Shown: positions 8,702 to 17,416, numbered from the stretch's first letter. The stretch: 28,662 nt of DNA from Porticoccaceae bacterium UBA2002 (GCA_002334915.1 DDCQ01000020.1:1-28662); one strand, 5' to 3'. Numbers and translations are program-made. The notes: a model not told the origin generated them from the letters alone.

Positions 8702-9838
8702 TTAAAAACTCTGCAGAACTGTATTTAAAAACTGATAGCCCAGTGCAGTCGTGCTGTATTTTTCTGAGTCTGGCTCCATTAGACCCTGACGCTGCAGGGC
8801 ATAAACCTGGCTATCAATGCTGGCGGCCTCCAGGCCGGTGCGTGCAGCAAAATATTCTGTAGGCACGCCGCCTCTGAGGCGCAGCCCATTCATCATAAAC
8901 TCCACCGCCATATCATCTGTGGCAATGGCACTATTCTGTGCAATTAATGAGCCCTGGCGCGCCAGATACTTATCCGGCTGCCGGGTTTTACTGGTGCGGA
9001 TAACTGAGCCCTGCCGGGGCAATGTAATCTTGCCATGGGCCCCGGCACCTATGCCCAGATAGTCGCCAAACTGCCAGTAGTTCATGTTGTGCGCTGAGGT
9101 TTGACCATCTAAGGCAAAGGCAGAGACCTCATACTGCTCAAAGCCACTGTCTCCCAGTAATCGCATTCCCGCCTGTTGGATATCGGCCAGACGATCATCA
9201 TTGGGGATTGAGGGTGGCCGAGAATAAAATTCTGTATTGGGCTCAATGGTCAGCTGATACCAGGAAATATGCTGGGCGCCTTGACTGATGGCCAGTGCAA
9301 TATCGCTGCCGGCTTGTTCGGGTGTCTGTTCGGGCAGGCCATGCATCAGGTCAATATTAAAATTGCTGAACCCCGCGCGGCTGGCCGTTGCCATGGCGGC
9401 TAATGCCTGGCTGCCATCATGGATGCGCCCCAGTTGCTCCAGGTGCTGAGGGTTAAAGCTTTGCACACCTATGGATAGCCGATTGACACCGGCACTGCGA
9501 AAGTCGGCAAATTTTTGCTGCTCAAAGGTCCCGGGATTGGCTTCGAGAGTGATTTCGATACCAGTTTCAAAACCAATCAGCTGTTCCGCGGCATTAAGAA
9601 TCTCAGCTATGGCAGCCCCGGAAAACAGGCTGGGTGTGCCGCCACCAAAAAAGATTGAGCTCAGTTTGCGCCCCTGTACCCAGGGTAAATCTGCTTTTAG
9701 ATCAGCAATTAACCTGAGTACATAGTCCCGCTCTGGAATACTCTCACCCATCTGGTGGGAGTTAAAGTCGCAGTAGGGGCATTTGCGCACACACCAGGGA
9801 ATATGAATATAAAGAGACAGAGGGGGAAGCTGTAGCAC
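8702..9838 (-). CDS. hemW: Radical SAM haem chaperone HemW
   Basis: This 378-residue protein opens with LPPLSLYIHIPWCVRKCPYC. The CxxxCxxC triad at residues 16, 20 and 23 binds the radical-SAM [4Fe-4S] cluster. It continues with FFGGGTPSLF and the GVQSF segment, then the C-terminal HemW/HemN-type domain (MNYWQFGDYLGIGAGAHG). HemW binds and delivers haem; the older name is 'oxygen-independent coproporphyrinogen III oxidase-like'. The start at 9838 is a GTG and gives the family's normal N-terminus. It begins only 3 bases after the rdgB stop, as in the conserved rdgB-hemW pair of Pseudomonas, so translation is probably coupled. Confidence 0.95.
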   Translation of the reverse strand: MLQLPPLSLYIHIPWCVRKCPYCDFNSHQMGESIPERDYVLRLIADLKADLPWVQGRKLSSIFFGGGTPSLFSGAAIAEILNAAEQLIGFETGIEITLEANPGTFEQQKFADFRSAGVNRLSIGVQSFNPQHLEQLGRIHDGSQALAAMATASRAGFSNFNIDLMHGLPEQTPEQAGSDIALAISQGAQHISWYQLTIEPNTEFYSRPPSIPNDDRLADIQQAGMRLLGDSGFEQYEVSAFALDGQTSAHNMNYWQFGDYLGIGAGAHGKITLPRQGSVIRTSKTRQPDKYLARQGSLIAQNSAIATDDMAVEFMMNGLRLRGGVPTEYFAARTGLEAASIDSQVYALQRQGLMEPDSEKYSTTALGYQFLNTVLQSF

Positions 9839-9841
9839 GGA

Positions 9842-10444
9842 TTACTGGTTCTGCAGTTGAAGTAACAGGTTGGCCATGGCCTTGCCGCGGTGACTTAGAC
9901 GATTTTTGCTGTCTTTATCCAGTTCTGCCGCACGGCATCCAGTTTCTGGCACATTAAAGATAGGGTCGTAGCCAAAACCGCCATCACCTTTTTCATCAAT
10001 GGCAATAGAGCCCTCCCAGGTACCCTGGCAAATAATTGGCGTGGGATCACTGGCGTGGCGCATATAGACCACAACGGTTTGATAGCGGGCGGTGCGCTGT
10101 TCGGCTGGCACCTCAGAGAGCAGATCCAGAAGTTTTTGCCTATTGCTGGCATCTGTAGCATCTGCTCCGGCGAAGCGCGCCGAGTAGATGCCTGGAGCCC
10201 CCTTTAAATAGTCGACCTCGAGGCCGGAATCGTCGGCAATGGCCGGGAGCCCAGACAGAGCAGAGGCATTACGGGCTTTAAGAATACTGTTTTCGACAAA
10301 ACACAGGCCCGTTTCTTCGATATCGGGAATGCTGAGCTCAGTTTGCGGAATAACTTCAATGCCCAGTTGGTCGAGCATCTGCTGGAGCTCTTTTATTTTG
10401 CCCGGATTGGCACTTGCCAGTACCAGCTTGTTAACAGTGCTCAA
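9842..10444 (-). CDS. rdgB: XTP/dITP diphosphatase (non-canonical purine NTP pyrophosphatase)
   Basis: This 200-residue Ham1/RdgB-type protein hydrolyses dITP, XTP and ITP to monophosphates, keeping deaminated purines out of DNA and RNA. Motifs are LASANPGKIKEL (substrate phosphate binding), ADDSGLEVDYLKGAPGIYSARFAG (catalytic Asp region), GGFGYDPIF and LSHRGKAM. The start at 10444 is TTG. It is supported by a GGAGAG site 7 bases upstream (10452-10457) and by the family N-terminus following directly. It sits between the DUF4426 gene and hemW, in the metX-metW-DUF4426-rdgB-hemW order known in Pseudomonas. Confidence 0.95.
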   Translation of the reverse strand: MSTVNKLVLASANPGKIKELQQMLDQLGIEVIPQTELSIPDIEETGLCFVENSILKARNASALSGLPAIADDSGLEVDYLKGAPGIYSARFAGADATDASNRQKLLDLLSEVPAEQRTARYQTVVVYMRHASDPTPIICQGTWEGSIAIDEKGDGGFGYDPIFNVPETGCRAAELDKDSKNRLSHRGKAMANLLLQLQNQ

Positions 10445-10494
10445 AATATTGCTCTCCGGGTTATAGGGTCAAGAGGCCCAAATTCTATCTGATT

Positions 10495-10935
10495 CTAATC
10501 CACATACATCTTTTTCTGGAATTTAAAATCATAGGGATAGGCTCTCTGAGGACCATCTGACTCCGGCAATACTCGAATTTTAAAGGTCAGGAAATCCTCA
10601 TTGTCGAACTCAAACGGCGCTAGGTAGTAAACGGTGTTTTGTTCGCGCACGGCGACAAATTCCAGTGTCTGGGTCTGCTGTATGATGTTCGATACTTTAC
10701 CAGTCACGGTTGCTGGCAAGGCGACGCCTGGAATCTTGGCTACGGCTATATTCACCAGCCCTTTGTCTTTGCCGCGCACAATATCATTGGCGACAGCAAT
10801 ATCCGGATCTATAAACGAACTATTAAAGGCACTGTAAAAGATCTTGTATTCGCCATATTGTTTGTAAAGTTGCTGGTCCACAGCATGGCTGAGGCCGCTG
10901 ACCAACAGTACAGTGGTAAATATGAGTGATTTCAT
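10495..10935 (-). CDS. DUF4426 domain-containing secreted protein
   Basis: This 146-residue protein has an N-terminal signal peptide (MKSLIFTTVLLVSGLSHA, predicted cleavage after SHA) and a beta-rich remainder (YGEYKIFYSAFNSSFIDPDIA, YYLAPFEFDNEDFL). It matches the small periplasmic DUF4426 family encoded after metW in Pseudomonas and relatives. The biochemical role is not known to me. It lies 34 bases after metW and 50 bases before rdgB on the same strand, so it is probably part of the same operon. Confidence 0.85.
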   Translation of the reverse strand: MKSLIFTTVLLVSGLSHAVDQQLYKQYGEYKIFYSAFNSSFIDPDIAVANDIVRGKDKGLVNIAVAKIPGVALPATVTGKVSNIIQQTQTLEFVAVREQNTVYYLAPFEFDNEDFLTFKIRVLPESDGPQRAYPYDFKFQKKMYVD

Positions 10936-10969
10936 AAGCTATAACCTCTGGTTGATTCCGCCGACAGTG

Positions 10970-11560
10970 TCATCGACTTAAATGATAGACGGCGGTCTGG
11001 GTAAATAAATTTGGCCACAGGCTTTTGAGCTTTGTACTGGGAAAATGTTCAGCGATGCATTGGCGATGAAGAATATTAATATTGCGCTCCACACAGAGAG
11101 TTTCGAAATCTGCATAGGTAAAAAAGTGAATATTGGGGGTGTCGTACCACTGATAAGCCAGCTGTTTTGTCACTGGCATACGGCCATAAAAATTAAGGTA
11201 GGCTCGAGTTCGCCAATAGCCGAAGTTGGGGAAGGTAATAATACATTCGCGACCAATTCTAAGCATCTCATCCAATACCAGATGGGGGAAACGCATGGCC
11301 TGCAACGCCTGAGTCATGACTACAGTATCAAAGCTACCGTCGGCAAAATTGGTCAGGCCTTGGTTGAGGTCCTGTTCTATAACATTGACACCATTGGCAA
11401 TACATTGATTGATGGCCTCGGGATCCACCTCCAATCCATAGCCGAGAATATTATGTTGCTGCTGCAGGCTGAGCAGCAAAGTGCCATCGCCACAGCCTAG
11501 GTCCAGCACCCTGGTATTGGGCGCTATCCAGTTGCGGATAAAGTCAAAATCTTGGTTCAT
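10970..11560 (-). CDS. metW: Methionine biosynthesis protein MetW
   Basis: This 196-residue protein has a class I SAM-methyltransferase-like fold. Motif I is VLDLGCGDGTLL, followed by YGLEVDPEAI and FDTVVMTQALQAM. The C-terminal RECIITFPNFGYWRTRAYL segment is diagnostic of MetW. MetW works with MetX in homoserine acylation in proteobacteria; its role as a partner of MetX is known from the family rather than seen here. Its ATG overlaps the metX stop by 4 bases (ATGA), giving tight translational coupling. Confidence 0.95.
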   Translation of the reverse strand: MNQDFDFIRNWIAPNTRVLDLGCGDGTLLLSLQQQHNILGYGLEVDPEAINQCIANGVNVIEQDLNQGLTNFADGSFDTVVMTQALQAMRFPHLVLDEMLRIGRECIITFPNFGYWRTRAYLNFYGRMPVTKQLAYQWYDTPNIHFFTYADFETLCVERNINILHRQCIAEHFPSTKLKSLWPNLFTQTAVYHLSR

Positions 11561-12729
11561 TGGCCATCTCCTGCTGGAGCGCCCAGCCGATTAGCCACCC
11601 GACTTAAATAGCCACCCAGCGCCTTCTCGTAGCGTTCGTTGGGCAGCAGAAAGGCGTCATGGCCTTTATCGGACTCGATTTCAACATAGGAGACTGATTT
11701 ACCGGCCGACATTAGGGCATCGGTGATTTCCCGAGAGCGCTCTGGTGCAAAGCGCCAGTCGCTGCTAAATGACAGCACCAGAAAATTACATTTGGCATGG
11801 GCAAATGCGGCTACTGGATCGCTGTTATATTCTCGAGAAAGATCAAAATAGTCGAGCATCTTGGTAATTAAAATATAGGAGTTGGCATCAAAGCTATCAG
11901 AGAACTTATCACCCTGATAATTGAGATAGCTCTCCACCTGAAACTCTATGGGATCGGTGTTCCTGTCAATCAGGTCGCCAATGCGCAGTTGACGACCAAA
12001 CTTCTGCCCCATCAATTCATCTGACAGATAGGTGACATGACCAATCATGCGCGCCAGGGCCAGACCCTTCAGGGGTGCTTTATTGTGCTCAAGGTAGCGG
12101 CCATCGCAGAAATCTGGGTCGGACTTGATAGCCCGGCGAGCAATTTCATTAAAGGCAATATTCTGCGCTGTTAGCTTCATGGATGATGCTATTACCACCG
12201 CATTAAGCAGCTTATCCGGATGTTCTAGAGACCAGCGCATAGCCTGCATGCCCCCAAGGCTACCGCCAACCACCGCCGCCCAGCACTCAATGCCAAGATG
12301 CTCCATAAGTAGCTTCTGCGACTCTACCCAGTCCCGCGCCCGCAGCGAGGGAAAGTCTGAGCCCCAGGGTTTGCCGGTGTCCGGATTGATAGACGTGGGG
12401 CCTGTGCTGCCAAAGCAGCTGCCAATATTATTGACACTGACAACAAAAAATTTGTCGGTATCTATTGGTTTGCCCGGGCCAACATAATGTTCCCACCAGC
12501 CGGGCCTGCTGTCGCCCTGATAAAAGCCCGCGGCATGGTGGTCTCCACTGAGGGCATGACATAGCAGTATGCCATTGCTCTTTGCGCTATTTAGCTCACC
12601 GTAGGTCTCATAAACTAAATCATGGGTTTCCAACACTACACCGCAAGCGAGTTTAAGCGGCTGCTCGATATGCAAAGATTGGGGAGTGACTATACCGATG
12701 GAGGTATCGGAGGGATGGTCGGGCAACAT
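11557..12729 (-). CDS. metX: Homoserine O-acyltransferase MetX (probably succinyl-CoA-using)
   Basis: This alpha/beta-hydrolase-fold enzyme activates homoserine for methionine synthesis. From the start used here it has 390 residues, close to the family's roughly 380. The nucleophile lies in VVGGSLGGMQAMRW (about Ser157), with Asp in SFSSDWRFAPERS (about Asp324) and His in KGHDAFLLP (about His357). The DWRF segment is the form I associate with the MetX group that pairs with MetW and uses succinyl-CoA, rather than the acetyl-CoA form; this is inference. The frame is open to an ATG at 12825, with another at 12756. None has a clear ribosome site, and 12729 fits family N-termini best. It overlaps metW by 4 bases and is divergent from the aldo/keto reductase gene. 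Confidence 0.93.
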   Translation of the reverse strand: MLPDHPSDTSIGIVTPQSLHIEQPLKLACGVVLETHDLVYETYGELNSAKSNGILLCHALSGDHHAAGFYQGDSRPGWWEHYVGPGKPIDTDKFFVVSVNNIGSCFGSTGPTSINPDTGKPWGSDFPSLRARDWVESQKLLMEHLGIECWAAVVGGSLGGMQAMRWSLEHPDKLLNAVVIASSMKLTAQNIAFNEIARRAIKSDPDFCDGRYLEHNKAPLKGLALARMIGHVTYLSDELMGQKFGRQLRIGDLIDRNTDPIEFQVESYLNYQGDKFSDSFDANSYILITKMLDYFDLSREYNSDPVAAFAHAKCNFLVLSFSSDWRFAPERSREITDALMSAGKSVSYVEIESDKGHDAFLLPNERYEKALGGYLSRVANRLGAPAGDGQ

Positions 12730-12926
12730 AATTGGGTCGGATAATGAAGTATGCATTAAGTCTAAGAGCGGCAGGAAGTTAACGCAACATATTGATGCCG
12801 GTATTTTTTCTGACTGGCGGTTCATAGTCAGTTGGCGGTGACTGTGGCTTTGCAGTTAGACTAGTTAGAGTTAGGTCAGCGGTTATCGCTCGAAGAAGCG
12901 GATCCGATAAAAATAAGGAGAGGGGA

Positions 12927-13973
12927 ATGCAATATCGAAAATTAGGCGGCACAGATATAGATGTGCCTGTAATTGGTCTGGGCACTATGACCTGGGGCGA
13001 GCAAAACAATTTGCAGCAGGCCTGTGAGCAGATGGACTACGCACTGTCCAGAGGGGTCAATTTCTTTGACGCCGCAGAGATGTACCCTGTTCCATCCAAG
13101 GCTGAGACCGCCGGAGATACCGAGCGCTGCATCGGCGAATGGCTATCTCAGTCGGGTAAGCGCTCGGAAATAACACTGGCCACCAAGGTTGCCGGGCGCG
13201 CAGATACCAGGCCGGACTGGAAGCATATTCGAGGTGGGCCAAGGCTCAGCCGCGATCATATTCGCCAGGCTATCGAGGGCTCCCTGGAGCGCTTGCAAAC
13301 TGATTATGTGGACCTGTATCAGGTGCACTGGCCAGAGCGAGCGACCAATTATTTTGGTATGCGCGGCTATGTTCATTATCCCAAGGGAGATGGTATTGCC
13401 ATTGAGGAGACCCTGGATGCTCTGTCCGAGTTGGTCGATGAGGGCCTGGTTAAGCATGTGGGCCTGTCCAATGAAACTCCATGGGGGGTGATGGAGTACC
13501 TGCGTCTGGCATCAGAGCGCGGCATGGCCAAGGTGGTAAGCATTCAAAATGTTTACAACCTGCTCAGCCGTCAATTTGAAACCGGGCTGGCGGAAATGGC
13601 CATTCGCGAAGAGGTTGGCCTGCTGGCTTACTCACCTATGGCCTTTGGTGTGCTGAGTGGCAAGTATTTAGATGGTCAGATGCCAGCCGGATCAAGACTG
13701 GAGCTTTTTGAGCGCTTTTCGCGCTACGGCAGCCCCCAGGCAGAGGCAGCTACCCTCGCTTACAAAGCCATTGCCGACAAGCATGGTATGACCTTAGCGC
13801 AAATGTCTCTGGCCTTTGTCTGTCAGCAGCCCTTTGTGACCAGCTGCCTGATTGGTGCCACAACCATGGATCAGCTGCGAGAAAATATTGACGCTGTCGA
13901 AATAGAGCTATCCAAGGACCTGCGGTCAGAAATTGAAGCTGTGCACAACCAGTATCCAGATCCTGCTCCCTAG
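12927..13973 (+). CDS. NADP(H)-dependent aldo/keto reductase, Tas-like
   Basis: This 348-residue TIM-barrel oxidoreductase is close to Escherichia coli Tas in length and in motifs such as GLGTMTWGEQN, DAAEMYPVP and DLYQVHWPER. The catalytic tetrad of aldo/keto reductases is present: Asp48, Tyr53, Lys87 and His134. The C-terminal SCLIGATTMDQLRENIDA is the NADP(H)-binding end. The start has a strong AAGGAGAGGGG ribosome site. It is transcribed away from metX and sits between metX and the yggT-proC-yggS operon, which otherwise keep a Pseudomonas-like layout. The physiological substrate is unknown. Confidence 0.93.
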   Translation: MQYRKLGGTDIDVPVIGLGTMTWGEQNNLQQACEQMDYALSRGVNFFDAAEMYPVPSKAETAGDTERCIGEWLSQSGKRSEITLATKVAGRADTRPDWKHIRGGPRLSRDHIRQAIEGSLERLQTDYVDLYQVHWPERATNYFGMRGYVHYPKGDGIAIEETLDALSELVDEGLVKHVGLSNETPWGVMEYLRLASERGMAKVVSIQNVYNLLSRQFETGLAEMAIREEVGLLAYSPMAFGVLSGKYLDGQMPAGSRLELFERFSRYGSPQAEAATLAYKAIADKHGMTLAQMSLAFVCQQPFVTSCLIGATTMDQLRENIDAVEIELSKDLRSEIEAVHNQYPDPAP

Positions 13974-14066
13974 AAAGCGAGCAGGCGCGAGTCGCCGCAG
14001 GATAATGCTATTTAAATAATGCTGTGGGGACTGGCTGTTTTAGAGACTGGATTTACAGGCCAGCAG

Positions 14067-14630
14067 TTAGCTGAGGAAAGGGAGTATCAGGCTGCCCAGC
14101 ATAGGCAGTACCTTGGCGCGAATAAACATCAGGGTGAAGATTGCTGCCATAGGTGATATATCGATCATGCCAATGGGCGGAATCAAATTTCTAAATGGTC
14201 TCATATAGGGGTCCACAACCTGAGCGACCAGCGCCACCGTGGGATGCTGTGTTGTACCTACCCAGCTGGAGATCACCAGAATAAAAATACCCCAGAAATA
14301 GATTTCAATTAGAGTGCGCAACAGTTCAAAGCCGGCCACCGCAAGATAGGCAAAAATTTCACCCATGGCCACGGCGCCAAAACCCATCATCAGCAGATAA
14401 AACGACCATTTAACCAGAACTGCAGCCACCAGCGCGGCAATATTAAATGAGCCTATGGTTGGCAGTAGTCGGCTGAGCGGTTCCACCACAGGGGCGCAGA
14501 CTTTAAATATGGTCTGGCATACGGGATTGAAGAAGTTAGCCTGCACCAGCTGCAGTAACAGGCGAATTAACAGCAGGCATGCATAGATATCTATGACTGA
14601 CCTGAGAATAAACATTACCGTTTCGTTCAT
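14067..14630 (-). CDS. YggT family integral membrane protein
   Basis: This 187-residue protein has two YggT repeats. Each has a hydrophobic helix pair with a conserved proline-rich turn: VCAPVVEPLSRLLPTIG in the first and VVDPYMRPFRNLIPPIGMIDISP in the second. It is an inner-membrane protein whose role is poorly defined; family members have been linked to osmotic or cation stress and cell-envelope processes. Its ATG overlaps the proC stop by 4 bases, and it is the last gene of the yggS-proC-yggT operon. Confidence 0.93.
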   Translation of the reverse strand: MNETVMFILRSVIDIYACLLLIRLLLQLVQANFFNPVCQTIFKVCAPVVEPLSRLLPTIGSFNIAALVAAVLVKWSFYLLMMGFGAVAMGEIFAYLAVAGFELLRTLIEIYFWGIFILVISSWVGTTQHPTVALVAQVVDPYMRPFRNLIPPIGMIDISPMAAIFTLMFIRAKVLPMLGSLILPFLS

Positions 14631-15442
14631 GAGGAGAAATCCTTAGACATTTCTTGGGCACGCGCGACGGCGCTGGTCATAGCGCTGCGAAAAATATCTT
14701 CCAGCCCATGCTGTTGAAAACTTTGTATTGCGGCCTGAGTCGTGCCGCCGGGGGAGGTGACCTGATCTCTCAGTTCCGCCGCGCTGATACCAGACTCCAT
14801 CGCCATGCGGGAGGCTCCCAGAGCAGTGTGCAGGCTTAGCTCTTCGGCTATCTGCTCAGGCAACCCCAGCTCCTGAGCGACGTTTTGCATGGCCTCCAGC
14901 ACTAAAAAGAAATAGGCTGGGCCGCTGCCTGATACGGCAATAACTGCATCGATCAGTTCCTCGCGACTCACCCAGCAGCTGTAGCCAATGGCCTGAAATA
15001 TCTTATCCACCAGACTGCGCTGCTCGGTGGTTAGATCACTTTGGGTAAATAAACCGGTTGCTCCGGCCTGGACCATAGAGGGCGTATTGGGCATGGCGCG
15101 AATCACGGGCATTTCACTACCCAGCCATTGTTTCAGGGCAGCTACAGGTATGCCCGCCGCCACTGAGATAATAATAGGTTTATGGCTTAGCGCAGGGGCC
15201 AGATCTTCAACTACCTGGCGCATTATTTTGGGTTTAACCGCCAGCACCACAGTATCCGCCTGGGCTACAGCGGCGTGATTGTCAGCCATACTGGTTGTGC
15301 CAGTGGTCTCAGACAACCTGTCTCTGGTGCTCTGGCTTGGAGTACCCACCCGAATCTGCAGGGGGTCGAAGCCATTGGCAACCATGCCACCGATAATGCA
15401 GGAGGCCATATTGCCGCCGCCGATAAATGCGATTGAACTCAT
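14627..15442 (-). CDS. proC: Pyrroline-5-carboxylate reductase
   Basis: This 271-residue enzyme catalyses the last step of proline synthesis, NAD(P)H-dependent reduction of 1-pyrroline-5-carboxylate. It has the N-terminal dinucleotide loop IAFIGGGNMA, the internal VLAVKP segment, AVSGSGPAYFF and the family signature DQVTSPGGTTQAAI near the C-terminus. The length is standard. It lies 58 bases after yggS and overlaps yggT by 4 bases, as in Pseudomonas. Confidence 0.97.
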   Translation of the reverse strand: MSSIAFIGGGNMASCIIGGMVANGFDPLQIRVGTPSQSTRDRLSETTGTTSMADNHAAVAQADTVVLAVKPKIMRQVVEDLAPALSHKPIIISVAAGIPVAALKQWLGSEMPVIRAMPNTPSMVQAGATGLFTQSDLTTEQRSLVDKIFQAIGYSCWVSREELIDAVIAVSGSGPAYFFLVLEAMQNVAQELGLPEQIAEELSLHTALGASRMAMESGISAAELRDQVTSPGGTTQAAIQSFQQHGLEDIFRSAMTSAVARAQEMSKDFSS

Positions 15443-15500
15443 TGGCTGATTACTAGCCTCCCTTAATTAACTTATTAGATTGCCTATTTTGCTCGCTATT

Positions 15501-16193
15501 TTAAGACCGCGGACCAAAAATATCTGTGCCCACTCTGATGATGGTCGCGCCTTCATAAATAGCGGGCTCCAAATCACCAGACATTCCCATAGAGAGGGTA
15601 TCCAGTTTCTGAGAATTGTCCAGCCTCTCGTTAATCTGTTCCAGCAAGGCCCGCAACCGGACAAAGGGCTGGCGCTGCTGTGCCAGCTCAGTGCTGGGCT
15701 TGGGAATCGCCATTAGCCCGCGCAATCTAAGGCTGGGGAGGCCAGCAATACTGCTGGCGGCCTCAATGGCCTGTTGCGGCATAAAGCCAGATTTGCTCGG
15801 TTCATTATCAATATTGATTTGCAGGCAGATATTTAATGGTGCCATATCAGCGGGGCGCTGGTCGCTCAGACGTTTTGCGATTTTTAACCTGTCCACTGTA
15901 TGTATCCAGTCAAAGTGCTCAGCAACCTGTCTGGTCTTATTGGATTGCAATGGGCCAATAAAATGCCAGCTAATAGATAGATCAGTCAGCTGGTCCATTT
16001 TCTCAAGGGCTTCTTGCAGATAATTCTCGCCAAAACTGCTCAGGCCAGAGTCTACCGCCACTCTTACCTGTGCACTGGTTCGCGTCTTGCTGACAGCCAG
16101 TAGCAATATATCCTCAGGATTGCGGCCTGCGTCACGGGCGGCCTGTTGCAGACGTCTCTGTACAGAGGTAGTGTTATTTTCAATGTTTGCCAT
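15501..16193 (-). CDS. yggS: YggS/PLPBP pyridoxal-phosphate homeostasis protein
   Basis: This 230-residue single-domain TIM-barrel protein matches the PLP-binding YggS family (fold III of alanine racemase without its second domain). Lys36 in LLAVSKTRT is the expected PLP Schiff-base lysine. SFGENYLQEALEK, WHFIGPLQSNKTR, MGMSGDLEPAIYEGATIIRVG and the terminal FGPR all match family motifs. It buffers PLP and affects amino-acid pools rather than catalysing a known reaction. It is the first gene of the yggS-proC-yggT operon and is divergent from pilT with 78 bases between the starts. Confidence 0.96.
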   Translation of the reverse strand: MANIENNTTSVQRRLQQAARDAGRNPEDILLLAVSKTRTSAQVRVAVDSGLSSFGENYLQEALEKMDQLTDLSISWHFIGPLQSNKTRQVAEHFDWIHTVDRLKIAKRLSDQRPADMAPLNICLQINIDNEPSKSGFMPQQAIEAASSIAGLPSLRLRGLMAIPKPSTELAQQRQPFVRLRALLEQINERLDNSQKLDTLSMGMSGDLEPAIYEGATIIRVGTDIFGPRS

Positions 16194-16271
16194 AGTGTTA
16201 AGTCATCAAATCTGGTTCGAGCCTGGCCCACCGAGCAGCATTAGCCTTAATGGAATAAGCGAGATGCAACA

Positions 16272-17306
16272 ATGGATATTACCGAGTTATTAGCGTTTAG
16301 CGCAAAAGAAGGCGCGTCGGACTTACATGTCTCTGCCGGTCTACCGCCAATTATTAGAATTGATGGCGATGTGCGCCGTATCAATTTGCCCCCTATGGAG
16401 CACCGACAAGTCCACAGTTTGATCTACGAAATAATGAATGACAAGCAGAGAAGGGACTACGAGGAATTTCTCGAGACTGACTTTTCTTTCGAGGTGCCCG
16501 GTGTGGCTCGTTTCAGGGTCAATGTCTTTAACCAAAATCGCGGTGCTGCAGCTGTATTTCGCACCATCCCCTCCAATGTACTGACCCTCGAGCAGCTGGG
16601 TATGGGCGATGTTTTCCGAAAGGTCTCGCTGCTTCCCCGTGGGCTGGTATTAGTCACCGGCCCCACAGGCTCGGGTAAGTCGACCACATTGGCCGCCATG
16701 GTGGACTATATCAACGAAAATCGTTACGACCATATTCTTACCATCGAAGATCCCATTGAATTTGTCCATCAGAGCAAAAAATGCCTGGTTAACCAGCGAG
16801 AAGTTCACCGCGATACTCTGGGCTTCGGTGAGGCGCTGCGCTCGGCCCTGCGGGAAGACCCGGATGTTGTGTTGGTGGGCGAGCTGAGGGATCTGGAAAC
16901 CATTCGTTTGGCCTTGACCGCTGCCGAAACCGGGCATCTTGTATTCGGTACCCTGCACACCACCTCGGCAGCCAAAACCATTGATCGGGTGGTAGATGTA
17001 TTTCCCTCAGGGGAAAAGCCTATGGTGCGCTCTATGCTCTCGGAATCACTGCAGGCGGTTATTTCCCAGACGCTGTTGAAGAAGGTGGGCGGAGGCCGGG
17101 TGGCCGCCCATGAAATTTTGATTGGCACCGCGGCTATTCGCAATTTAATCCGAGAAGACAAGGTGGCGCAGATGTACTCCGCCATTCAGACCGGCGGAGC
17201 TCTGGGCATGCAAACCCTGGATCAATGCCTGCATCATCTGGTTGAGCAGCGTTTGATCAGCGCTGATATCGCCAAAGAAAAAGCCAAATTGCCTGACAAC
17301 TTTTAG
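16272..17306 (+). CDS. pilT: Type IV pilus retraction ATPase PilT
   Basis: This 344-residue hexameric ATPase drives retraction of type IV pili and so twitching motility. It shows the N-terminal PAS-like domain (KEGASDLHVSAGLPPIIRIDG), Walker A (GPTGSGKST), the Asp box ILTIEDPIEF, Walker B with VVLVGELRDLETI, the His box HLVFGTLHT and the retraction-specific AIRNLIREDK. No residue appears damaged. It is divergent from yggS and upstream of pilU, from which it is separated by a 110-base spacer filled with a 17-bp tandem repeat. Pilin and assembly genes are not in this window. Confidence 0.97.
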   Translation: MDITELLAFSAKEGASDLHVSAGLPPIIRIDGDVRRINLPPMEHRQVHSLIYEIMNDKQRRDYEEFLETDFSFEVPGVARFRVNVFNQNRGAAAVFRTIPSNVLTLEQLGMGDVFRKVSLLPRGLVLVTGPTGSGKSTTLAAMVDYINENRYDHILTIEDPIEFVHQSKKCLVNQREVHRDTLGFGEALRSALREDPDVVLVGELRDLETIRLALTAAETGHLVFGTLHTTSAAKTIDRVVDVFPSGEKPMVRSMLSESLQAVISQTLLKKVGGGRVAAHEILIGTAAIRNLIREDKVAQMYSAIQTGGALGMQTLDQCLHHLVEQRLISADIAKEKAKLPDNF

Positions 17307-17318
17307 CCCTGTTTAACT

Positions 17319-17403
17319 GCCAGAGCTAATTAAAAGCCAGAGCTAAAAAATAGCCAGAGCTAATAAAGAGCCAGAGCCGATAGATAGCCAGAGCTACAAA
17401 CAC
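17319..17403 (+). repeat. Five-unit 17-bp tandem repeat between pilT and pilU
   Basis: Five consecutive 17-base units begin at 17319, 17336, 17353, 17370 and 17387. Each starts with GCCAGAGCT (the fourth with GCCAGAGCC) and is followed by eight A/T-rich, more variable bases. The array fills nearly the whole pilT-pilU spacer and ends just before the pilU ribosome site (AAAGGA, 17405-17410). A 17-base unit does not keep a reading frame. Confidence 0.93.
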
Positions 17404-17416
17404 AAAAGGATAAACC

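Noticed and set aside
13974..14066. ATAATGCT direct repeat and GGCG/CGCC hairpin between the aldo/keto reductase and yggT
   Set aside because: Short, without a T-run, and within chance expectation for a 93-base gap.
17319..17403. The 17-bp repeats as a CRISPR array
   Set aside because: Units are contiguous with no distinct spacers, only 17 bases long, and no cas genes are present.
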